Source: an uncultured Collinsella sp. (lineage in GTDB: Bacteria > Actinomycetota > Coriobacteriia > Coriobacteriales > Coriobacteriaceae). From it: a DNA stretch of 8,303 bases. Position numbers and translations under genes: made by a program. Each line of letters opens with the position of its first letter. Within the stretch, counting starts at the first letter, position 1. The notes beneath the pieces were generated by a model that saw only the letters and a list, made by a program, of their open reading frames with translations, made no database searches and was not told the DNA's origin. Location of the stretch: positions 1-8,303 of the forward strand of contig URWS01000048.1 in the NCBI GenBank assembly GCA_900551605.1, in the 5' to 3' direction. Positions 1 to 4,935 of the stretch are shown here, piece after piece.

Positions 1-211
1 CTGACGAGCCCGAGAAGATGACGTCCTCCATGGCCTGGCCGCGCAGCTGCTTGGCGCTCTGCTCGCCCAGGACCCACAGAATCGAGTCAGAGATGTTCGA
101 TTTTCCCGAGCCGTTGGGACCGACGATGACGGTCAGGCCCGGCTCAAACGTCATATGGGCGCGGTCGGCAAACGACTTGAACCCTTTGAGCGTGAGGGAC
201 TTGAGATACAC
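1..211 (-). CDS. smc: Chromosome segregation protein SMC, N-terminal 70 residues (partial)
   Basis: This is the start of the SMC ATPase, which with ScpA and ScpB compacts and helps segregate the chromosome. Only the N-terminal part of the head domain is present; the gene runs off the window at base 1. The reading starts at a GTG (209-211) and gives [18 protein letters not shown], the usual SMC opening. The Walker A motif GPNGSGKS is at residues 31-38 and the Q-loop glutamine is in LGEQSAK near residue 51. The sequence breaks off in VIFSGSS, which is also conserved. The GTG lies 10 bp after the rnc stop codon and has only a short, close GAGG as ribosome binding site, so translation may partly depend on rnc. 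No alternative upstream start fits the family N-terminus. The rnc-smc pairing is common in Gram-positive bacteria. Identity is secure; the rest of the protein is not visible. Confidence 0.95.
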   Translation of the reverse strand, partial: MYLKSLTLKGFKSFADRAHMTFEPGLTVIVGPNGSGKSNISDSILWVLGEQSAKQLRGQAMEDVIFSGSS

Positions 212-221
212 GGTTCCTCGC

Positions 222-947
222 TTACACGTGCTTCTTATTGAGAATCACGCCGTTGGTGGTGTAGCCCATGCGGTCAAGTGCCTCGAGTGCAGCGGCTCCC
301 TCGGCTTCCTTCTTTGAGGAGCCGGAGCCGCGACCCTGGCGAATACCATCGATCAACACCACGGCGGTAAAGGTGGGCGCATGCGCCGGGCCCTCGGAGC
401 CAACGAGCTTATACGCCGGGGGTTCGTGACCGTCGGCTTGCACGCACTCCTGCAAGAACGATTTGGGGTTCGCGGGGTGCTCGGCACGCTCGGAAGCCAA
501 ATGCGGCTTAAGCGTACGGTGGATAAACTCCGCTGCGGCATCCCAGCCGGCGTCCAGGTACAGCGCGCCCACGAGCGACTCGTAGACGTTCTCGAGCGCC
601 GAATGCAGGCCGCGCGCACCGGTACCGGTCTCGGAGGCACCAAAGATGATGATGTCGTCGATGCCCAACTCGTGAGAAACCTCGGACAGCGTGGCGCCCG
701 AGACAAGCGACACCTTCAGGCGCGTGAGCTTGCCCTCGTCAAACTCCGGATAGGACTCAAAGAGCGAACGGGCGACGACGGCGCCCAAAATGGAATCGCC
801 CAAGAACTCAAGGCGCTCATAGCTGGCAGAAACCGGCTGGCCCTCGACTGCCGAGGGATGCGTAAGCGCCGCGCGCAGCAGCACCTTATTATTGAACTCA
901 TGGCCCAGGATTTCCTGGGCACGCGTAAGTCGTTCAGACAAAGCCAA
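222..947 (-). CDS. rnc: Ribonuclease III
   Basis: This double-strand-specific endoribonuclease processes rRNA precursors and structured mRNAs in the cytoplasm. The 241-residue length is normal for bacterial class 1 enzymes. The signature ERLEFLGDS is at residues 44-52, giving catalytic-site residues E47 and D51. The second half of the metal site is in [14 protein letters not shown] (119-132), with E123 conserved. The position that is Asp in E. coli (D114) and Aquifex (D107) is Asn here (N120). A double-stranded RNA binding domain follows at about 158-226, starting NPKSFLQE and ending with the KKEAEGAAA helix. The start is a TTG at 945-947, chosen because a strong AGGGAGG lies 8 nt upstream, inside the last codons of acpP. 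The start is 3 nt after the acpP stop, so the two genes are almost certainly co-transcribed and probably translationally linked. Confidence 0.96.
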   Translation of the reverse strand: MALSERLTRAQEILGHEFNNKVLLRAALTHPSAVEGQPVSASYERLEFLGDSILGAVVARSLFESYPEFDEGKLTRLKVSLVSGATLSEVSHELGIDDIIIFGASETGTGARGLHSALENVYESLVGALYLDAGWDAAAEFIHRTLKPHLASERAEHPANPKSFLQECVQADGHEPPAYKLVGSEGPAHAPTFTAVVLIDGIRQGRGSGSSKKEAEGAAALEALDRMGYTTNGVILNKKHV

Positions 948-950
948 GAC

Positions 951-1193
951 CTAGGCCTCCCTGGCGTTTTCGATCGCGTCGACGGCGTCGGCGACAGAGT
1001 TGAGCGAGAGCAGAGTCTCGTCATCGATCTCGAGGTTGAACTCGTCCTCGATAGCCGTAACCAGCTGCAGGCGCTCGAGCGAGTTGGCATCGAGATCGTC
1101 AAAGGTGGTCTCATCGCTAATTTCGGCAACATCGACGCCCAGAACGTCAGCAGCGACCTCGGCGATCTTGTCGAAGATTTCGGAGCGGTCCAT
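951..1193 (-). CDS. acpP: Acyl carrier protein
   Basis: This 80-residue acidic helical protein carries growing acyl chains in type II fatty acid synthesis. In this setting it also exchanges acyl groups with PlsX. The serine that receives 4'-phosphopantetheine is Ser38 in FDDLDANSLERLQL. The residue before it, Asp in the usual DSL motif, is Asn37 here. Helix II (ERLQLVTAIEDEFNLEI) and the C-terminal helix (NSVADAVDAIENA) match the family. The start ATG at 1191-1193 has a good ribosome binding site (GAGAGG, 7 nt upstream). The reading frame stays open further upstream, but that stretch does not look like ACP. The gene is separated from plsX by 124 bp holding a large palindrome and is followed after 3 nt by rnc. 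It is probably the main fatty-acid ACP because it sits with plsX, although the fabD and fabG genes often found next to it are absent here. Confidence 0.95.
   Translation of the reverse strand: MDRSEIFDKIAEVAADVLGVDVAEISDETTFDDLDANSLERLQLVTAIEDEFNLEIDDETLLSLNSVADAVDAIENAREA
956..962 (-). promoter_or_regulatory. Ribosome binding site of rnc, supports the TTG start
   Basis: On the minus strand this reads AGGGAGG, a near-perfect Shine-Dalgarno sequence. It lies 8 nt before the TTG at 945-947 and is contained in the last codons of acpP. It is the main reason for accepting an uncommon TTG start for rnc. Confidence 0.75.
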
Positions 1194-1229
1194 AGCGCTT
1201 CCTCTCATAGTGAATGAATACCAAAAGAA

Positions 1230-1251
1230 TGGTACCGCCCGGGCGGTACCA
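1230..1251. promoter_or_regulatory. Perfect 22-bp palindrome upstream of acpP
   Basis: The right half is the exact reverse complement of the left: T-GGTACCGCCC then GGGCGGTACC-A. It is nested, with GGTACC at each end and GCCCGGGC in the centre, both self-complementary. It lies in the 124-bp plsX-acpP gap, 36 bp before the acpP start codon. As RNA it can form a 9-bp stem with a CCGG loop, followed on the minus strand by TTCTTTT, so it could be a weak intrinsic terminator or attenuator for plsX transcription. As DNA it could be a dimeric repressor site. A TAGAAT hexamer (1265-1270) lies just upstream and would place the palindrome at about +7 to +28, but it has no good -35 partner. Which role is correct cannot be decided from the sequence alone. 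Confidence 0.6.
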
Positions 1252-1317
1252 AGACACGGTTCTGATTCTACCCCACGAAGCAGGCCGCGAGGCACATAAC
1301 AGCGCTCTAACTCGCTC

Positions 1318-2337
1318 TTACAAAACGATGCCGTCCATGGAGTTGGCGACGTTCTCGACCAGCCCCGCGCGCACGGCTTCGGCCGCCGCGAGCGTACCGT
1401 TTTTAACAGCCTCGACCGAGGTGGCGCCATGGCCGATTAGGACCACGCCACGCAGGCCCAAAAGAATCGCACCGCCCTTGGCATCACCAGAGAGCTTGGC
1501 CTTAATCTCGCGCATCTGCTTTTTGATGAGCAGCGCGGCGATCTTGGTGCCGAGCGAGGCCATAAAGGCACCCTTGAGTTCCTGCAGCAAAAACTTGGCA
1601 GCGCCCTCGGTGGCCTTGAGCGCAATATTGCCCGACATGCCATCGGCAACGACGACATCGAAATTGCCCGAGGTGAGGTCGGTGCCTTCGCAGTTGCCCA
1701 CAAAGCCGGGAACGGCGGCTTTCATGGCCGGGAAGCAGGCCTTGGTAAAGTTGGAACCCTTCTCGTCCTCGGTGCCATTGGCAAGCAGGCCCACGCGGGG
1801 ATGCTCGATGCCCAGGACGACGCGGGCATAGGCGCTACCCATCTGGGCAAAACGCACCATGTCATCGACCTCGACATCGGGGTTGGCGCCCATATCGCAC
1901 AGCACCGTCAGACCGCCGGCGCGATTGGGCAGCGCATTGGTCAGACAGGGACGCACCGGCTGCTTCTTGCCTTCGGCCATATATCTAAACGGCGTCACAT
2001 AGGCGGTGGCGGCAGCGGTCATGGCACCGGTCGAGCCGGCGGAGAAGAACGCGTCCGCGTTGCCCTTTTTGATGGCGCGGCAGGCAAGCACGATCGACGA
2101 TTTACGCTTGGTCATCACGGCGCGAATGGGATCGTCATCCATGGCGATAACGTCGGGTGCCTCAAGAGCCTCAACACGTGCATGGGAAGCAGCAAAGGGA
2201 TTGACGATTTCAGCGGGGCCAGCTGCCAAGACCTCGATATCGGGATCGGCGGCAAGCGCAGCCTCGATACCATCGAGAACAACCTGAGGTTTCTCGTCTC
2301 CGCCCACAACGTCTACACAAACGCGAACGTTACTCAT
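1318..2337 (-). CDS. plsX: Phosphate acyltransferase PlsX
   Basis: PlsX interconverts acyl-ACP and acyl-phosphate. Acyl-phosphate is the donor used by the membrane enzyme PlsY to make lysophosphatidate. The 339 residues fit the family. Recognisable blocks are VDVVGGDEKP (9-17; the usual form is DAMGGD), FFSAGSTGAMTAAA (97-110), LCDMGANPD (146-154), VGLLANGTEDEKGS (182-195), GNCEGTDLTSGNFDVVVADG (214-233) with MSGNIALKATEG after it, and GGAILLGLRGVVLIGHG (288-304). The N-terminal glycine-rich block is somewhat divergent. The start is the ATG at 2335-2337 and not the ATG two codons earlier, because AAGGAG ends 7 nt before the former and only 1 nt before the latter. A terminator-like hairpin lies directly upstream. 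FakA, encoded earlier in the same cluster, also makes acyl-phosphate, so the two enzymes probably share a product pool. Confidence 0.95.
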   Translation of the reverse strand: MSNVRVCVDVVGGDEKPQVVLDGIEAALAADPDIEVLAAGPAEIVNPFAASHARVEALEAPDVIAMDDDPIRAVMTKRKSSIVLACRAIKKGNADAFFSAGSTGAMTAAATAYVTPFRYMAEGKKQPVRPCLTNALPNRAGGLTVLCDMGANPDVEVDDMVRFAQMGSAYARVVLGIEHPRVGLLANGTEDEKGSNFTKACFPAMKAAVPGFVGNCEGTDLTSGNFDVVVADGMSGNIALKATEGAAKFLLQELKGAFMASLGTKIAALLIKKQMREIKAKLSGDAKGGAILLGLRGVVLIGHGATSVEAVKNGTLAAAEAVRAGLVENVANSMDGIVL

Positions 2338-2344
2338 ATACATG

Positions 2345-2350
2345 CTCCTT
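2345..2350 (-). promoter_or_regulatory. Ribosome binding site of plsX, decides between two ATGs
   Basis: The minus strand reads AAGGAG here. The spacing is 7 nt to the ATG at 2335-2337 and 1 nt to the in-frame ATG at 2341-2343, so the downstream ATG is the likely start. The site begins only 2 nt after the T-tract segment of the upstream hairpin. Confidence 0.7.
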
Positions 2351-2352
2351 AT

Positions 2353-2384
2353 ACAAAAATGGCCGACTCATTGAGCCGGCCATT
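2353..2384 (-). terminator. Rho-independent terminator or attenuator between rpmF and plsX
   Basis: On the minus strand the sequence forms an 8-bp perfect outer stem AATGGCCG/CGGCCATT (2377-2384 with 2358-2365). An inner CTC/GAG pairing closes a small loop. The stem is followed by TTTTTGT (2353-2359, partly shared with the stem). A G+C-rich stem followed by a T run is the standard intrinsic terminator layout for minus-strand transcription. Only 2 nt separate it from the plsX ribosome binding site, leaving no room for a promoter after it. It is therefore best read as a partial terminator or leader attenuator controlling read-through into plsX. Confidence 0.7.
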
Positions 2385-2424
2385 GTGGTTCCATTTGGAA
2401 CGGCATCGCATCCAGAGTATACCG

Positions 2425-2604
2425 TTACTCGGTAACGATAACCTCGCGGTCCTTGTAGAAACCGCAGCTGGGGCACACGTGGTGCGGAAGCTTGACAGCG
2501 CCGCAACGGGGGCACGTGGACTGAGCCGCAGCCGAAATCTTCATGTTGGCGGAACGACGGGTGTGAGTGCGGATACGACCCTGCTTTTGTTTAGGTACGG
2601 GCAT
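2425..2604 (-). CDS. rpmF: 50S ribosomal protein L32
   Basis: This small gene encodes 59 residues, a typical length for L32 of the large ribosomal subunit. It opens MPVPKQKQGRIRTHTRRSAN, closely matching the family's conserved basic N-terminus. It holds a zinc ribbon with C31-x2-C34 and C44-x2-C47 (CPRC...CPSC), so this is the zinc-binding form rather than the cysteine-free paralogue. It ends KDREVIVTE. The ATG at 2602-2604 follows a good AAGGAAGG ribosome binding site. DUF177 genes are found directly before rpmF in many bacteria, as here. The stop codon lies within a short inverted repeat (CGTTAC-TCG-GTAACG, 2423-2437), too small to call a terminator. A TATACT hexamer just after the gene (2416-2421) could be a -10 box for plsX, but no convincing -35 box precedes it. 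Confidence 0.96.
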   Translation of the reverse strand: MPVPKQKQGRIRTHTRRSANMKISAAAQSTCPRCGAVKLPHHVCPSCGFYKDREVIVTE

Positions 2605-2668
2605 AGTGACCTTCCTTATGAACTATCCAGTGTGGCGATTACGCGCAAGTAGCGATACTACCACAGTT

Positions 2669-3223
2669 TTACTCATCGAGCTTGAGATTCTTCAATGCTG
2701 CAAATGGATTTTCCGTGGCAGCGGCCCATTCTGCCTCTGCCTGTGCGGCGCATTCGCATTGCTCGACGTTGAGATTGCAACCGCAAGTGGGGCACAGACC
2801 GCGGCAATCGGGCTTGCAGAGCACCACGAACGGCGTGTCCATAACGACCGCGTCATTGATGGGCTCACCCAGATCGACGAGACGGTCCTCACCCAGGAGC
2901 TCGTAGCCGTCCTCGTAGGCCTCGGGATCCTCGGGCTCCTCAAAGAGGTAGAACTCCTCAATCTCGCCGGCGATATCAAACGAGGCGGGCTCCAGGCAAC
3001 GGTCGCACTCGCCGGTGGCGTGCGCGCGGACCATGCCCGTGAGCAAGACACCGGTACCGGCATTGGTAAAGACAACGTCGTAGTCGATGCCGTCCTGAAG
3101 CTGGTACTCCTTCTCGCCCACCGTGTAGGTGGCGACATCGACCTTACCGGTCAGCGGATACGAATCTCCAGGAAACTCGAGCTGCTCGGAAAGATCGACG
3201 GTAACGCTCGGGAACTCAGCCAT
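2669..3223 (-). CDS. DUF177 (YceD-family) cysteine-rich protein
   Basis: This 184-residue protein belongs to the DUF177/YceD family, widely linked to rpmF and 23S rRNA or large-subunit metabolism; its molecular action is not well defined. A pair of cysteines lies in GECDRCLEP (C73, C76). The characteristic C-terminal cluster is LCKPDCRGLCPTCGCNLN (C136, C140, C144, C147, C149), with two more cysteines just after it (C156, C158), which suggests metal binding. The middle is strongly acidic (EEFYLFEEPEDPEAYED, about 89-105). The start ATG at 3221-3223 shares one base with the stop codon of the upstream gene (TAATG) and has little ribosome binding site of its own, which points to translational coupling. 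A longer version starting further upstream is possible in frame but would overlap the previous gene by about 50 bp. Confidence 0.9.
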   Translation of the reverse strand: MAEFPSVTVDLSEQLEFPGDSYPLTGKVDVATYTVGEKEYQLQDGIDYDVVFTNAGTGVLLTGMVRAHATGECDRCLEPASFDIAGEIEEFYLFEEPEDPEAYEDGYELLGEDRLVDLGEPINDAVVMDTPFVVLCKPDCRGLCPTCGCNLNVEQCECAAQAEAEWAAATENPFAALKNLKLDE

Positions 3224-3720
3224 TACCACTGACCATTCTGTTGGGCGGCACCCTCGTTGAGCTGCTGACGGCAACGGGTAACGGTGCCGGTCAGGCTCTT
3301 GAGGTTCTCCTCCAGGTGCGTAAAGACCTGCTCTGCATAGTCCTCGGCAGCATAACGCGTCTCGCGCTCGTACTGCTGGGCACGATCGCGGATGTCGTCG
3401 GCCTGCTGCTGCGCAAGGCGGACGATCTCCTGCTCACCGGCAATGGTGAGGGCCTGCTGCTGAGCGTCAGCGATGATGGAATCGGCCTGAGCGGCGGCGG
3501 AAGCCATGAGCTCCTCGCGCTCCTTAAGGATACGGCGGGACTTCTGCCACTCCTCGGGATAGCTCATGCGGATCTCGTCGAGGATGTTGAAGAACACGTC
3601 GGCGTCGATGACCTTGAACTGAGCGTTCTTGCCGAAAGGCGGCTTGGCTTCCTCGATCAGCCCTTCGAGCTCATCGACCAAGCTGACGATCCTATCGCCA
3701 GGAAAATTCTCGCCCGGCAT
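3223..3720 (-). CDS. SepIVA/DivIVA-like coiled-coil protein
   Basis: This 165-residue, largely helical protein has no signal peptide or membrane segment. An N-terminal part (about 10-55: RIVSLVDELEGLIEEA, a Pro-Pro turn, then VFFNILDEIRMSYPEEW) is followed by a long Ala/Gln/Glu-rich coiled coil (about 57-140). The tail is YAEQVFTHLEENLKSLTG followed by RCRQQL. From memory, this layout and several phrases match mycobacterial SepIVA (Rv2927c), a DivIVA-like protein needed for septal and polar growth, but the protein here is much shorter (about 245 residues in Rv2927c). The neighbours agree: in Mycobacterium and Streptomyces this gene also lies beside DUF177 and near coaD, rnc and smc. Such proteins are often annotated 'ATPase' or V-ATPase subunit H-like, but I see no nucleotide-binding motif. 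The start at 3718-3720 is chosen because AAAGGAG lies 5 nt before it; two ATGs further upstream have no such site. Confidence 0.75.
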   Translation of the reverse strand: MPGENFPGDRIVSLVDELEGLIEEAKPPFGKNAQFKVIDADVFFNILDEIRMSYPEEWQKSRRILKEREELMASAAAQADSIIADAQQQALTIAGEQEIVRLAQQQADDIRDRAQQYERETRYAAEDYAEQVFTHLEENLKSLTGTVTRCRQQLNEGAAQQNGQW

Positions 3721-3725
3721 CCGGT

Positions 3726-3732
3726 CTCCTTT
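3726..3732 (-). promoter_or_regulatory. Ribosome binding site that sets the start of the SepIVA-like gene
   Basis: The minus strand reads AAAGGAG, 5 nt before the ATG at 3718-3720. Two upstream in-frame ATGs (3742-3744 and 3733-3735) overlap or precede this site and lack a Shine-Dalgarno sequence, so the shorter protein is preferred. The 68-bp gap up to coaD shows no convincing promoter or terminator. Confidence 0.65.
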
Positions 3733-3788
3733 CATAGGTAACATATCATCGTGCTAGTTTACCACATGCCACCAGGCAATAAGAAACG

Positions 3789-4286
3789 TCACGAAAAGCG
3801 ATGTTTGAGCGCTTCGACCACGTTGGGCGGGACAAACGTCGATACGTCACTACCGAGCGAGGCGATCTGGCGAACAACCGAGCTCGAGATATAGCCGTAC
3901 TGCGGCGCGCTCATGACAAAGATGGACTCCAGCTCGTTATCCAAGCGATAGTTGAGGTCGGCCTGCTGCAGCTCGTACTCAAAGTCGGTCATGGCGCGCA
4001 GGCCCTTGACCACGGCCCCCGCCCCCTGCTCGCGAGCGAAGTCGACCAAGAGGCCGGTAAAGGGCAGGACCTCGACGCCGTCGATATCACCAAGCGCCTC
4101 GCGGGCCAGCGCCACGCGCTCATCGAGCGTAAACGTGGTGCCCACACCGTTTTTACCCTGCGACTCAGCAACAGCGACGATCACGCTGGGAAAGATGCGG
4201 CGGGCGCGGCGGATCACATCGATATGGCCAAACGTGATGGGATCGAAGGTGCCCGGGACGATCACGCGATTGATGGTGTCACTCAT
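3789..4286 (-). CDS. coaD: Phosphopantetheine adenylyltransferase
   Basis: CoaD transfers AMP from ATP to 4'-phosphopantetheine, giving dephospho-CoA, the fourth step of CoA synthesis. The 165-residue length is typical. Nucleotidyltransferase motifs are clear: PGTFDPITFGH at residues 11-21, including the T/H-x-G-H nucleotide-binding motif with His21; KGLRAMTDFEYELQQA (94-109), which contains family-conserved Arg and substrate-site residues; and ISSSVVRQIASLGSDVS (133-149). The start ATG at 4284-4286 has a perfect AGGAGG 6 nt upstream and overlaps the rsmD reading frame by 8 nt. The rsmD-coaD pair is a widespread conserved arrangement. CoA made by this pathway is the source of the prosthetic group of the ACP encoded in the same cluster. 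Confidence 0.97.
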   Translation of the reverse strand: MSDTINRVIVPGTFDPITFGHIDVIRRARRIFPSVIVAVAESQGKNGVGTTFTLDERVALAREALGDIDGVEVLPFTGLLVDFAREQGAGAVVKGLRAMTDFEYELQQADLNYRLDNELESIFVMSAPQYGYISSSVVRQIASLGSDVSTFVPPNVVEALKHRFS

Positions 4287-4935
4287 GGGCGTCCTCCTGA
4301 AACGTCGTGGCATCGTTGTTGTCAGCATCGGTGCCGGCGCTATCGCCCTCACCATCGTCATCGCCGACCCAACGAAGCAGGTCGACCGAGGTAATGCCGT
4401 AGCGCTTCTCACGTACAGTCTCAAAGTCTGCCGGATGCGCGCCCGCATCGGCGGCGGCATGCTCAAACAGGGCATAAGCGCCAGGTGCAAGTAAACCCTG
4501 CTGAGCCAGGTTCTGCAGCAGTTCCTCGACCGGCTCGGCACCAAAAGCATAGGGCGGGTCGAGCAGGACCAGATCAAAGGGGCCGCCCGGTACACGACCG
4601 CGCGAGGCACTCGCCAGCATGTCGCCCGTGACCACGCGCCAACGCGCACGGTCACGGCAGAGCGACTCGATATTCTTGGAAATGAGCCGCGCGGCGTTGC
4701 GATCGATCTCAAACGTCGTGAGCGAGCGGGCCCCACGAGAGAGCATCTCAATGCCCAAGGCGCCGGAGCCGCCAAAGGCATCCAGCACGCGGACCTCGTC
4801 CAGATCGAAGTCGAATGCCGACATGACCATAGATGCGCACGCCTCGCGCACGCGATCGGTCGTGGGGCGGGTGACATCGCGACCACGGGGCTCTTCGATC
4901 TTGCGACCGCGCCATTCGCCGCCGATGATTCTCAT
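4279..4935 (-). CDS. rsmD: 16S rRNA (guanine(966)-N(2))-methyltransferase RsmD
   Basis: RsmD methylates G966 of 16S rRNA using S-adenosylmethionine during small-subunit assembly. The N-terminus MRIIGGEWRGRKI and RPTTDRVREA (23-32) are family hallmarks. The SAM-binding motif I is VLDAFGGSGALGIEMLSRGA (50-69), and the catalytic motif is DLVLLDPPY (121-129). The fold appears to end at DLLRWV (185-190). The last 28 residues form an acidic, low-complexity tail (GDDDGEGDSAGTDADNN and onward) that is longer than usual for the family. Part of this tail encodes the coaD ribosome binding site. The ATG overlaps the recG stop as ATGA, so translation is probably coupled; an AAGGAGG in the last recG codons lies 10 nt upstream. 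Confidence 0.95.
   Translation of the reverse strand: MRIIGGEWRGRKIEEPRGRDVTRPTTDRVREACASMVMSAFDFDLDEVRVLDAFGGSGALGIEMLSRGARSLTTFEIDRNAARLISKNIESLCRDRARWRVVTGDMLASASRGRVPGGPFDLVLLDPPYAFGAEPVEELLQNLAQQGLLAPGAYALFEHAAADAGAHPADFETVREKRYGITSVDLLRWVGDDDGEGDSAGTDADNNDATTFQEDAHE

Noticed and set aside
381..1217. A 278-residue plus-strand open frame across rnc and acpP
   Set aside because: It is antisense to two certain genes, has no recognisable motif or ribosome binding site, and is explained by codon bias.
1265..1270. TAGAAT on the minus strand as the -10 box of an acpP promoter
   Set aside because: No -35 hexamer resembling TTGACA lies 16-18 bp upstream and there is no extended -10; it is kept only as a possibility in the palindrome entry.
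2423..2437. Inverted repeat CGTTAC-TCG-GTAACG at the rpmF stop as a terminator
   Set aside because: The stem is only 6 bp, it is not G+C-rich, and no T-tract follows it on the minus strand.
1801..2652. A 283-residue plus-strand open frame across plsX and rpmF
   Set aside because: It is the opposite-strand shadow of plsX and rpmF and passes straight through the terminator hairpin; no family resemblance.
2605..2668. Promoter for rpmF in the DUF177-rpmF gap (TAGTAT near the DUF177 stop)
   Set aside because: No matching -35 element at a suitable distance; the genes are more simply read as one transcript.
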